The notes: generated from the sequence alone by a model not told the origin. A stretch of DNA of 64,000 bases from Lepidostoma basale (GCA_022606425.2 JAHDVF020000861.1:585626-649625); one strand, 5' to 3'. Shown: positions 54,895 through 64,000, numbered from the stretch's first letter. Made by a program: numbers and translations.

Positions 54895-55360
54895 TAGGTT
54901 TTCCTCTATAATATATTTACGCATTGATTTAAAAAATAATATTAATAATAATCAGAATTTATCGGGTACATCGGAGGTATTTTGTGATCATCGGAAACAA
55001 AATTCGTAGCGCTGAGTGCACGACACTATATTCGCATCTCACTTTTACATACTTCACTGTGGAAGCGCGAGGAGCTCAATGTTCTCACTGCCGCCGGCAG
55101 TAGCTCTCGGGCTTGCAACCAGAGTGGACCTATGCCCGTCCCGTGAGCGTTGCCAGATGTTTTTTTTTTTTTAAATGTTTTTAGCAAATAAATCTCAATT
55201 ATTATAATTTTTTACTTCAATTATGATTAATTAAGGGGATTAGCTATGAATGTTTTTATTTTTCCGATTTAAAATAGCTAATTTTAGATCGGGTACTGAC
55301 TACCCAACACAGGAACGCGCGTTTTTATTTTAGCACCGTAAGGGAAAGGTTAAACATTTA
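54895..55360 (+). repeat. Dispersed repeat R, copy 2
   Basis: Collinear with 7380-7850, from gttttcctctataatatatttacgc to agcaccgtaagggaaaggtt. It has a ~10-bp insertion and small deletions in the GC-rich middle. Confidence 0.6.
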
Positions 55361-55439
55361 TGCTGTTTGTAATGTCTGTTGATTTTTTCTTTCTGTCTAC
55401 TTGAGATGGCGTGATGGTTATTACTATCGTTTTTTTAAG

Positions 55440-55870
55440 AATTTATTTTAAATATGTTCAGATATCATAGACACCTGGTTCCAAAGTATTTTGCGAGCGA
55501 GGTCGTTCGCTCTTGTCGCCACCCCCAGCTTCGAGCAATTCGCACCTGCTAACCGCCCCTTCTACGTACATGCATTTCGTATTTATCTCGCGGCTGCAAA
55601 TACTATTGTACCGATATTACAGTTTGTATTATAGCTTGGTTAACAAAATGTAAGGAGCCCCTCTCCTGTGGCGTTGCCCGCGATGGGGGTGCGGCAGGGG
55701 CATTGCACGGGTGATGCAACGCCAACAGCGAAGGTTTCCAACCTTTTCTGTATCACCCTCCTCCCTTCTACAGGAAAAAGAGTTCCAGCGCCCTCTCTCT
55801 CAAAATCGTTATACTAAATATTGAAAATAACACAAAATTGAAATTGAAAAGATTATTAAAAGTATCTGAA
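55440..55870. other. Unique-looking, partly GC-rich DNA
   Basis: A GC-richer stretch (55500-55800) contains ggtttccaaccttttctg and ttccagcgccctc. Such 'ttCCAACCTTTT' strings often mark hAT-type element ends, but I found no matching inverted end or duplication. Confidence 0.3.
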
Positions 55871-55887
55871 ATGTTTATATTTATAAA

Positions 55888-56225
55888 ATAAACTAACTAA
55901 CCATCACGCCGTCTCCCCGAAGGGGTAGGCAGAAAGAAAGGACTGCCACACTTTTCTTTCCTGACACATTTCTCTCGCTTCCTCAACATATATCGTTTCA
56001 TTCACGCGCGTCGATTTCTCTGACTCATGGCCGACATGCAATATTTCATTTATTTGATCGTGCCACGTTTTCCTCGGTCTTCCTCTATTTCTGGTTCCAT
56101 TTACATCGTTAACATATACTTTTTTTACCAATCATTCTTTCCTTGTGTCCAAACCATCTTAATGATCCTTTCTTTATTTTGTTCATAACACCATCATTCG
56201 CACCGCATTCACTTCTTATATCATA
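55888..56225 (-). pseudogene. LINE-A fragment
   Basis: Minus strand: MVKKVYVNDVNGTRNRGRPR, KTWHDQINEILHVGHESEKS (deletion), YVEEAREMCQERKVWQSFLS, AYPFGETA, TGA, then (TTAG)n at 55888-55899. Upstream (56130-56220) GANDGVMNKIKKGSLRWFGH is out of frame. Confidence 0.8.
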
Positions 56226-56304
56226 TATTTATATTTATATAATTTCCTAAATTGTTTATTCGTGAAAATTGTAATTGAAATTGTCGTGAAAATTCGTGAA
56301 CAAT

Positions 56305-56365
56305 ACTTTTTTCTTTGTGAAAATCTTTCGGGATACAGAAGCTCTTCATCAGTGTAGTTTAAGTA
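56305..56365 (-). repeat. Possible Family H hammerhead-like relic
   Basis: Minus strand has CUGAUGA (plus 56346-56352), A, GAGCUUCUGUAUCCC, GAAA (plus 56326-56329). Stem II barely pairs, so only the two core strings and their spacing support it. Confidence 0.25.
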
Positions 56366-56489
56366 TTATAAATACGAAATAAATATTTCAACAAATTATC
56401 ATGAATGTGGTCATTTGGTCATTTTGAAGAAAAAAATATTGTGACACAAAATAATGGTGAATAAAGAAGCTATTTCATTATTATTTATA

Positions 56490-56800
56490 AAAATACATAT
56501 GGTACTTCGCGGCTGCCCCCATTGACTGCCTCAACGCTCCCCATTTACCCCTGGACCCGCTACCGCCCCCGTGGAAAGCTCCAGCGCACATTGGGGGGCT
56601 TTACCGTCCCATTTGGAAACGGATAGCTGGGAGTCGGCCTCCCAAAAGAGGCCAACCTGATTACAGGAACAGTGTTGTCACAAGTGTTTCAGGCAAATGG
56701 CATGTGGTGGCATGACTAGGGCAGACTTCTATTCGGTGGTGCAGGCTGCAGAGAACAGAGTATTGAAGGCATCACACCCTCAGTAATAAGGAAACAAAGA
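56490..56800 (+). other. GC-richer segment, possible non-LTR remnant
   Basis: Reads on the plus strand FRQMACGGMTRADFYSVVQA, AENRVLKASHPQ with a stop. The look is of a non-LTR C-terminus, but no family motif is firm. Confidence 0.3.
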
Positions 56801-56849
56801 ATGAAGATGCGAGAACAATGATAAATTTTAACTTTTAGCATTGTTCTAA

Positions 56850-57010
56850 CCGTATTAGACTACTACCACTTCTTCTCGACGCTACATCCAGATGTGCGAC
56901 TTAGCCTCCTCCACAACAGTCCTCCACCGGCTTCTGTCCCTGGACATCTCTCTCCATTCCCCAGCTCTTCTTCTACTTCCACGCAGTCCGCAAATCTTTT
57001 TCATTGTCTG
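56850..57010 (-). pseudogene. Possible LINE C-terminal scrap
   Basis: Minus strand codes for RRWRTVVEEAKSHIWM after a basic, proline-poor stretch, with a gaagaag tract following. It resembles the last residues of LINE proteins in this window. Evidence is weak. Confidence 0.35.
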
Positions 57011-58080
57011 CCTCTTGGTCTCTTGTATTATTTTATACTAGACCTTTTTTTATTGTTTCTTTTTATTTTTATAAAAGGGAAGTATTTTTAAGGTTAACTG
57101 AATGCCTAAACTTCTACACGAATGAACGTTTTATGCGTCACATTGCACATCCAAGTACATCTCGACGTACAAAAATTTCTGAGTTTATTTGAAAATCGTT
57201 ATTCGAATAATGTGTGCATACAACGACCCCGGACTGGCAACGGGGTTCATCGAACCCCACAAATTATTCAATTGCATTCCGCGGCCAAACCCATAAAAAC
57301 TAACTAAATAAAAATTGTACTCATCTACGGAAAACTTCGGCTTGTTTGCATTATAAAACTTAGAAGCGAATTATTTCTTGAGATATTAAAAAAAAAGTTT
57401 TTAAATATCGATCACCCTTGAAATAATACAGTGAAGTTTTTATTAGACGTTTACTTTATTAAAAAATAAACTATTATATTATTATTTGAATAATTCACTG
57501 TTTTGATCGAAACACTATGATACTTCAATATTATTAAATGTTTTTAATTTGAAACACTGATATTATGAATTATAATAAAAAATAGGCAATAACCCGAATG
57601 TCTTCAAGAAAGAGTACGAGAATAATTTGAATACAAGAGAGTGTTAGAGGAATATTAAGCTCCGAAAGTAATTCGTAATGCACACGATGCGCATGCCCCT
57701 TGAACGTTTTTGAATAATTTTGAATTTTGTTCGGATTATTGTTGTATGAAAGTAGTGTAAAACATTGTGAAATTTTTAACGTGTGAAAAAAAAATTTACA
57801 TTAAAAGTTGATTTTTTTCTGATTACGATTGTACAGTGGATCTAGTTAAATTAGGGTCTAAAAATCTTCACTCCCGTGAATATTTTACGGATTGCAACTA
57901 GTCACAATTAAAATAATTGATTATTTTAATTGAAATTGCTTGGTAGAAGTTCATTTAAATTTACATTATATAGAATCATTTCAACTACAACTTAATAACA
58001 GTAATACATTATTTAGAATCAGGAAAAAAGGTTTAACCCCCACCATTATCATTTATTGTATAAATCAAATAAATTTTGGT
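57010..58080. other. AT-rich DNA, little recognisable
   Basis: The 57500-57560 stretch has a Family D tail string (gatcgaaacactatgatacttcaa). Near 57940 ttgcttggtagaagttcatttaaa is the reversed end shared by Families C and F. No gene seen. Confidence 0.4.
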
Positions 58081-58205
58081 GTAGGTAACAGAAGATGGCA
58101 GTAAGCTGCCGAAACCGGTCGAACATAAAAACAAGTGGAATCACACTAAATACATAATAATAAAGAAATTTTGTATCAAAGTTTTTTTTGTTTTCATTAT
58201 TTAGT
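58081..58205 (+). repeat. Family F hammerhead-like arm
   Basis: CAGAAGA (58089-58095; U4 replaced by A), U, GGCAG/CUGCC (58097-58101/58106-58110) around UAAG, GAAA (58111-58114), ACCGGU (58114-58119), C58120, then aacaagtggaatcacac and the tail ttgttttcattattta. Confidence 0.6.
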
Positions 58206-58214
58206 CACAATTTA

Positions 58215-58333
58215 TTTATCATGTTTTTAACACCTGGTGATGCCAACATAGGTTGGCGAAACAGCTATCGAGACAAACTCGTTGTATAAATAAATTGTGA
58301 TACTTAAAAACAGTGTTTCAAATTTAAACATTT
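58215..58333 (+). repeat. Family D arm
   Basis: CUGGUGA, U, GCCAAC/GUUGGC, GAAA, ACAGCUAU, C. A6 is changed to G and stem III has lost one pair. The tail is cut by the LINE-C insertion that follows. Confidence 0.6.
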
Positions 58334-58344
58334 AATATTGATAT

Positions 58345-59109
58345 GAAATTCAGAACCTCCTTAATCTGGTTGACGAGTCCGGTGAAAGATTGGGGCTAAC
58401 AATAAATATCAGCAAAACCAAATGGATGACATTCGGACGGCTTGACTACAGTGGATCAGTATTGCATTTGAACGGCCGTAACGTTGAAAGGGTGGAAAAA
58501 TTTAAATACCTCGGCAGCATACTAACACAATCTCTTGACCCAGATGTAGAGATAAAATGCAGAATCGAGGCAGCAAGAGCTACGTTTAATAAAATGAAAT
58601 CACTCTTCTGCAATGATAACGTAAACTTGAAACTCCGCCAGAGAATGATCAAATGCTATGTGTGGTCTGTTTTATTGTATGGGTGTGAAACTTGGACCCT
58701 GAAAGTTAACTCAATGAACAGACTGGAAGCATTTGAAATGTGGCTCCATCGCCGAATGCTCAGAATTCCCTGGACAGACATGGTTACCAATACCGAAGTC
58801 CTGAGGCGAGCTAGAGTTGACAGGGAATTGTTATCAACTATCAAGGTTCGAAAGATCTCATATCTGGGTCATATACTGCGTGGGGAAAAGTATCACCTTC
58901 TCCAACTGATATTGGAGGGAAAAATTGAGGGACGCCGAGGGCCCGGAAGGAGACAAATGTCCTGGCTGCGAAACGTGAGGGAGTGGACCGGCATCCGAAG
59001 TGTTGAGGAGCTATTCCGAGCGGCGCAGGACAGGGACAGGTTCGCCGAGGTGATCGCCAACGTTGGGGGACCCGACAGGGCACTTGAAGAAGAAGAAGAA
59101 GAATATTGA
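58345..59109 (+). CDS. LINE-C reverse transcriptase C-terminal part, open frame
   Basis: The longest intact retroelement frame in the window. It is open from the 5' truncation at 58345 (IQNLLNLVDESGERLGLTIN) to TGA at 59107-59109, about 250 codons. In order: the part just after the reverse transcriptase palm (KTKWMTFGR), the KFKYLGSILTQ thumb motif, LRQRMIKCYVWSVLLYGCET, LEAFEMWLHRRMLRIPWTDM, and GRRGPGRRQMSWLRNVREW. The usual end ANVGGT-stop has changed to ANVGGPD, so the frame runs into the (GAA)n tail and codes a run of Glu. AATATTGATAT is duplicated on both sides (58334-58344 and 59102-59112). It lacks the endonuclease, the fingers and the catalytic YxDD box, so it is a dead 5'-truncated copy, though recent. 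Confidence 0.9.
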   Translation, partial: EIQNLLNLVDESGERLGLTINISKTKWMTFGRLDYSGSVLHLNGRNVERVEKFKYLGSILTQSLDPDVEIKCRIEAARATFNKMKSLFCNDNVNLKLRQRMIKCYVWSVLLYGCETWTLKVNSMNRLEAFEMWLHRRMLRIPWTDMVTNTEVLRRARVDRELLSTIKVRKISYLGHILRGEKYHLLQLILEGKIEGRRGPGRRQMSWLRNVREWTGIRSVEELFRAAQDRDRFAEVIANVGGPDRALEEEEEEY

Positions 59110-59112
59110 TAT

Positions 59113-59865
59113 TTGGTTAAAAAATGATTGTACCTTTCGAACCGACTTGCGAAGCCGTATTTACTTTACGTAACAAAAGGTTTAAATGTCTACTTTTGGT
59201 AAAGCGTTCGTATTGTACGACCGTTTAATTCAAGTTTACCGACCTTGAACTCTAAATGTACCCCACTCTGCGAAATTCTTCAAAAGGTCGTTGTCTGTAG
59301 AGCGTCGCCCTTCGGAAAATGTGGGAAATGTCGCGGCCGTTTCTACTAGCGGCGCGCTTTTAGTTCAGCGTTCAGGCGCTAGTATTTCAGGAGACTATTA
59401 GCCCCCCGAGAAGTGGGTATGTCCCAGTAAGTTGATCGTCCTCTCGCAGTGGATGGGTATTGTATGTGTGTTTATATTTAATCCCGCCAGAGTAGCAGCG
59501 CAGTCGGGTTGACTGACCGTCCGACAAAAAGGCGGCAAATCTTCCACAGACATAAAACATTATAGGATGCATACACCGTCTTCTCTTCTAGACTATATAA
59601 AATTGCATTCAGTTTGTTCGGGTTGAGAACTGTGTTTAACTTCAAACGCAGAGGGAGCGTTGAAATGGAATAACACTCATGCTTCAGAACAAAGTATCAA
59701 GCATGAGTGATTTTTATTTATTATAAAATAAGAAAGTTTCCTTTATTTTGTTTGTTAGTTTTCAAATAAATTGAAATGCGAAAGACATCATTTCAGTCGT
59801 AAACATCCTTTCTTCTGTATTAGCCATACTTGTGCAATGATGCTTTCTCTTTTTTTTTTTAAATA
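59113..59865. other. Unique-looking DNA, GC-richer centre
   Basis: No recognised repeat. The centre (59270-59540) is GC-richer. A TATATAAAA string at about 59594 lies near an initiator-like TCAGT, but the spacing (~17 bp) is too short for a normal TATA promoter. Confidence 0.3.
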
Positions 59866-59871
59866 TAACTA

Positions 59872-60118
59872 ACTAACTAACCATCACGCTGTCTCCCCGA
59901 AGGGGTAGGCAGAAAGAATGGACTGACACACTTTTCTTTCCCGACATATTTCTCTCGCTTCCTCAACATTCATACATCGTGTCATGCACGCGCGCGGATT
60001 TCTCTGACTCCTCACATGGGCGACATTCAATATTTGATTTATTTGGTCGTGCCACGTTTTCCTCGGTCTTCCTCTATTTCTGGTTCCATTTACATCATTA
60101 ACATATAATTTACAACAC
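59872..60118 (-). pseudogene. LINE-A 3' end
   Basis: Minus strand: KLYVNDVNGTRNRGRPRKTW, HDQINQILNVAHVRSQRNPR, RCMNVEEAREICRERKVCQS, ILSAYPFGETA, TGA, (TTAG)n at 59868-59882. Open for ~78 codons. Confidence 0.8.
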
Positions 60119-60217
60119 AAAAGAGAAATAAAGCACCATTACAACACAAAGAATGGCGAATATAGAAGAAAGAAAGTTTCCGATTGAAATGATGTCTTTC
60201 GCATTTTAATTTTTGAG

Positions 60218-60335
60218 AACTAACTAACAAACTAATCATCACGCCGTTTTTTTGACAGGGGTAGGCAAAAATAATAGACTGCCACACTCTCTCGCTTCCT
60301 CTACATAAACTTTCTTCGCCTTTCTTTCTTTGTTC
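60218..60335 (-). pseudogene. LINE-A 3'-terminal scrap
   Basis: Worn minus-strand 3' end (ctaactaacaaactaatcatcacgccg at 60220). Beyond ~60300 only cctctacat... is recognisable. It is separated from the previous copy by ~100 bp that include a gcgaaagacatcatttca string, itself present reversed on both sides (59776 and 60195). Confidence 0.55.
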
Positions 60336-60506
60336 ATTCTTTCCATGCGTGTGTATAATCTAGAGGTTCCAGAACTTTTTTGTCCCAAAGACCCTTTGCC
60401 GTTTTTTTCTATTTTGTGTAGACCCCTTGCTTTCCTATAAATAATTTTTCAAATGAGCTAAAAAAAATTGGACGCTGCCGAATTCTACCTACTAACCGGA
60501 AGTCAC

Positions 60507-61611
60507 TGTTGAGCTATATAAAAAAAAAGGTCGCCAACAATTTCAATCGTCCATCTAATTCCGGTATACCATGTAATGGGTTTCTCCCTACCTCGGCTAG
60601 CGCAGAGAGCGGGCCCTTAGATCTCCGGTTTTCTCGTGAGATACTTTCCGGCTGTTTGTCATTCGAATAGGGAAAGGTGTAAAGAAAGACATATGACGGA
60701 ATACATGAGGGTTTATTATAACACAAAAAAATAGTTACAATAGTTATCTAGGGGCTAGAGATGTCGTACGTATACAAAAAAAAGAGGCACATGGTGAAAT
60801 AATGAAGAGGCAGTTTGAGGCGATTCCTCGACGGCGTGCTCGTCAGGACATCGACCGGCGACGTCGTCCGTAGACGTTATCAGCGACGCTGACCAGAAGA
60901 TGGTGGGTCAGCAAATCAATATGTAGTGCGTCACCTGGCAGACACGAGGTTCCCTAACCTGTTGGTGCTGTCTGAAGCGGCATGAAGAAGTGGTCCTCGC
61001 AGTTCCGCTGGCTGGTGAGGTCAACCACGTTGTCGGGACATGATGTGCGACAACACGTGGGCGGCAATTTCGGGAGCAGAGGATGGCTCGGACCGTGGCG
61101 GAGGGAATCAACCGCAGCAAGGTCGGGCTTGACAAACGGCCTGGGGGCGGATATGCACTTTTGGCATCGCCATAGTGCAGGACAAGTTGGCGGAAGACCT
61201 GAAATAATGCCACAGATTTTATGGGCACGATGGCAAGTACCGCAAATACCTTGCTCGAAGTTATTCCATGGCGGATGAGGCTAGATGAAAACGGATTATC
61301 CCATCGGGAAAATCGCGGGTCGAAACGGCGATCCTCCAATCGATGCCGCGAAGTTGACAGCTCAAAACGAAGTGAAGTCGGGCCGAATCGGCTGCGCAGA
61401 ATCGGTTGCGCAGAAGGGGCTGAGAGTGAACTGCAGAGGGCGCACACATCGGGGTGAATTTAGCGCCAAATCCGAGAAGCGCGCGGGAACAAGAGTTTAA
61501 AGTAGCACTCTGGTGGTAAAAACGGGAACTAGGGGTTTGAATGGGGTCTAGAGCTAAACACTGAATATTAAGATAACCGAAAATAAATAAGAAATAGTAA
61601 CTTACGTTACA
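60507..61611 (-). repeat. Probable gypsy 3' LTR
   Basis: Read on the minus strand this stretch would start TGTAACGTAAG (61611) and end CTCAACA (60507), the TG...CA form of an LTR, ~1.1 kb. It is GC-rich and carries AATAAA on the minus strand (plus 60712-60717, tttatt). It lies beyond the integrase gene in the sense direction of the element. The second LTR is outside the window, so this cannot be confirmed. Open frames on both strands are a result of composition. Confidence 0.35.
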
Positions 61612-61639
61612 CTCGCTCTTATGTGGAATAAAAAAAAAT

Positions 61640-62165
61640 AATAAAAAAAAGCTCCTTCAGTGAATGGGATACAAAAGTTACACGTGGATTAAATCCCAGA
61701 AGGTGACAGTTTGGACAATTGAGAAATACAAAGACAGTTTATTTCAAAGTACAAATTAGATTCACAAGTTAAAAAAATGTATCATTATACACATGGGAGA
61801 GGTTTATATCCTAAAAGGTAGCAGTTAGTTTGACATATTACAAATTGTTAAGTTTAGTTTAAAAATACAAACTATAGTCACAAGTTCAGAAAATTAAGGA
61901 TCATTAAACACAATAAAAACAGGTTTAAATCCTAGGTTACAGTTAGTTAAACATTTTACAAACAAAATTTATTTAAAAAAAACAAATCATAGTTTAATTC
62001 TGAATATTAATGATCATTAAACACAGAGAAAGCAGGTTTAAGTCTTAGGTTAGCAGTTAGTTTGACATATTACAAATTGTTAAGTTTAAAAAAAAATACA
62101 AATTATAGTTCAGGTAAAAACACAAACACAGTTAAGTTATAAATACAAAAATTTATCATTGTTTA
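61640..62165. repeat. Diverged tandem repeats (~105-125 bp)
   Basis: At least three units share atcattaaacac, ggtttaa.tc.taggtt, and gcagttagtttgacatattac (near 61782, 61908 and 62012). A fourth, more worn unit begins near 61665. They lie in the non-coding DNA between the gypsy polymerase gene and the probable LTR. Confidence 0.6.
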
Positions 62166-62389
62166 AAGTTTCCACAGCACAAAAGAGACAATTGTTTTTT
62201 TTTTTCCTTTGCAGGTAAATAGCACTCACTGATTCTAAAAGGAGAAGGGGTTAGGGTCTTGAGGTAAATTATTGTTGGACATCTCTAGCCTAGATGATAG
62301 ATTATAAAGAAAAACAGTTACAACAATATTATGTGTTCAGTCACCAGTAAAAACAAAAATTTAAATTACATACAGCAGAGGCATGTCCG

Positions 62390-62590
62390 TTTACATATTA
62401 TGAGGCTGTATACCTATAGTGTTGCTTTGTATTAGGGTCTAGCTCCCTTTCGCCTCGGATAATAAGGCACATCTACATATTCTAAGGCTGTATACCTATA
62501 GCGTTGCTTTTTATTAGGGTCTGGCTCCCTTTCGCCTCGGAAAATAAGGCACATCTACATATTCTAAGGCTGTATACCTATAGCGTTCTG
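62390..62590. repeat. 82-bp tandem repeat, ~2.5 units
   Basis: ggctgtatacctatag starts at 62404, 62486 and 62568, a period of 82 bp. Units one and two differ by only a few bases, so the duplication is recent. Confidence 0.85.
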
Positions 62591-62639
62591 ACTCCTTCTA
62601 TTCTCAACAAAAACAAACTCTACAGGTGACTGAAACAAC

Positions 62640-63510
62640 ATATATACCTACAACATTTTAAAACATATAATGGACGTTATTGTTCAGGTGAATCGGAGAA
62701 GTGAACTCAATCGTAAAAGTGATTGCCAATCCAATATGCAACACCTTTAACTGACTCACGACCCAACACACACATGAACATATATAACAATAAATAAGAA
62801 GTAAAAAAAAACAAGTTTATAAAGAAATTGGTGTTACAATAGTTATAAATTTAGACAATTTGCACATACAAAAATGATATGTCAATAAAATTTCTGTTCA
62901 GGTGAGATGGAAAAGTTCATAATATTATAAGTGATGGACAATCTTGTATTCCACACAAATAAAATAAGTTTTTAATCCATCCAGAACACACAAGAACATG
63001 GAACACTCAAGTAGGAAGGGAAAATATAACCAAACCATAATACAAATGCATCTGTAGGTCTACCAAGTGTCTCTAGCGTTCGGGAAATTTACAATTATTC
63101 ATGCATTCGATGGATACAGGCCTCTTCTCTTAGAGCGCTCCTAACACAACTAGATCAAGTGGTGAATGGGGGCAGTTTATTCTTCATCAGGCGCTTATTC
63201 ATACATACCATAACACAATAGACACTACAAACGCAAATAAGATAGAAATTGGCACAAGGAAGGGGGCAATCATAGTGGGGATAGGATGCATAATGAGGAA
63301 GGAAACAAGGTTAGATTGAAGGACACTACTGCTATGGGGGAAAGTATGCTAGGAATAGCAGTAATGGCTAGGGTCCCGGGGTCGCTTACCCGTCCTCGCG
63401 AAATGATGGAAATTATGCGAGTCCCTTGAGAACAAAAATACATATTAAGACAAAGGTTTGAGTCATAGGTTAATATATTTGGGCGCCACTAAGTTTTAAG
63501 TTTAACATAG
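62640..63510. other. Non-coding 3' region of the gypsy element
   Basis: Two diverged copies of a ~220-bp unit are visible (ttgttcaggtga and aagtgat.g.caatc strings at about 62680 and 62896). No open frame suggests an envelope gene. Confidence 0.45.
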
Positions 63511-63513
63511 AAA

Positions 63514-63990
63514 CTATTCCTGTTTGACTAAGTCCTTGATGTGAAATGTACCGATACTTTTTCCAGCCATATCAGACAGTTCATATATGGTATCTGAAAT
63601 TCTTTTGAGTATCCTGCACTTGATAAATCTGGGACACAGTTTGGCAGATATGTACCTTGAAGCGTCAGATTGAAGGAAGGCACGGCGCCAGACCAGTTGT
63701 CCGACATGCAAGGTACAAGATTTACGCCTTAGATTATACCGAGTAGCGTTCCGTTGGAAGGCTTGGAGTAGTGCGGAAGAAACTTCTTCATAGACATTTT
63801 CCATTCTAAGTAGGCCAGATGCGTAGTCCGAGGTGATGTCAGATGGATTATGGGAGTTTGATTCACGGACAAATTTATTGTGAAATGAACCGTGGGGAGC
63901 AGTTTCAAAGCCGTGCAAAAGAAAGAACGGGGTATATCCTGTAGCAATACTGACAGTATTATTTAAGCAAGATGAGATCTGTGGAAGCTT
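63514..63990 (-). CDS. Ty3/gypsy integrase C-terminus (partial)
   Basis: Minus-strand end of a gypsy pol polyprotein, which inserts the reverse-transcribed element into the genome. It reads QISSCLNNTVSIATGYTPFF at the right edge (end of the integrase core), then SALLQAFQRNATRYNLRRKS, LHVGQLVWRRAFLQSDASRY, AKLCPRFIKCRILKRISDTI, YELSDMAGKSIGTFHIKDLV and a stop at 63514-63516. The N(A/x)xRYN...VG.LVWRR...KL.P.+.G/KC.+...S...YEL.D..G...G..H.KDL pattern is the post-core GPY/F-type domain of metazoan gypsy elements. A stop codon appears in frame right at the window edge (about 63991), so this copy may be inactive. The rest of pol lies outside. Confidence 0.88.
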   Translation of the reverse strand, partial: KLPQISSCLNNTVSIATGYTPFFLLHGFETAPHGSFHNKFVRESNSHNPSDITSDYASGLLRMENVYEEVSSALLQAFQRNATRYNLRRKSCTLHVGQLVWRRAFLQSDASRYISAKLCPRFIKCRILKRISDTIYELSDMAGKSIGTFHIKDLVKQE

Positions 63991-64000
63991 TTAACACCAA

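Noticed and set aside
59590..59620. TATATAAAA with nearby TCAGT as a core promoter
   Set aside because: The spacing of about 17 bp is too short for TATA-directed initiation at that site.
60885..60925. ccagaagatggtgggtcag as a Family F hammerhead
   Set aside because: It has the CAGAAGAUGG string, but no GAAA follows at the right distance and the stem II partner is absent.
60908..61500. Long open frames on both strands (up to 179 codons)
   Set aside because: The block is GC-rich, so stops are rare. The frames overlap on both strands and show no domain. It fits an LTR better than a gene.
62390..62590. CRISPR-like array
   Set aside because: The 82-bp units are continuous tandem repeats without unique spacers, and the DNA is eukaryotic.

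Overview
The window looks like gene-poor, AT-rich arthropod DNA, most likely from a moth or butterfly. That is an inference from the kinds of repeats present (mariner copies, RTE-like LINEs with TTAG tails, tRNA-derived SINEs), not from a host gene I could identify. I found no complete host gene. One 89-bp segment near 28.75 kb looks like a spliced host exon, and a GC-rich block near 17.1 kb looks like a promoter. Almost everything else I can explain is mobile DNA, much of it nested. It could be a large intron, pericentromeric DNA or a W-like chromosome; the sequence does not decide.

LINE remains are the most frequent feature. LINE-A and LINE-B are two subfamilies of one RTE-like element whose reverse transcriptase ends ...SAYPFGETA or ...SAYPSGEMA. 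The stop codon lies only a few bases before a (TTAG)n tail. LINE-C (58.35-59.1 kb, with an 11-bp target duplication) ends in (GAA)n. Several other reverse-transcriptase tails occur at 6.1, 9, 10.3, 13.8, 34, 35.4, 51.4, 52.4, 52.7 and 54 kb. Two short retroposon types use these LINEs or tRNA heads: a tRNA-derived SINE (SINE-1, four copies) and a repeat whose last ~60 bp copy the LINE-A 3' end (SINE-2, five copies).

DNA transposons include three copies of one D,D34D mariner (3.0-4.3, 14.7-15.7 and 44.5-45.8 kb, all inactivated), two other degraded mariner types (19.4-20.1 with a relative at 39.2 kb; 48.8-49.7 kb), a piggyBac-like TTAA element, a hAT-like element with an 8-bp duplication, a Tc1/mariner-type MITE and other inverted-repeat elements. 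The right edge holds the end of a Ty3/gypsy polymerase gene (integrase C-terminus, minus strand), followed by ~1.9 kb of tandem-repeat-rich non-coding DNA and a probable ~1.1-kb LTR.

The most interesting layer is a set of palindromic repeats, at least six clear families and three weaker ones. Their arms carry hammerhead-ribozyme-like cores: CUGANGA, one extra base, a GC stem-loop, GAAA, then a short, often palindromic stem III ending in UC. The best single copy (10142-10197) can form all three helices. Two families carry paired changes at positions 3 and 8 that keep the known tertiary base pair possible. One family is present as a direct tandem repeat with a ~192-bp period. Hammerheads are known from Penelope-like retroelements and retrozymes, but no reverse transcriptase of that type is visible here. 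These look like non-autonomous elements that may self-cleave.
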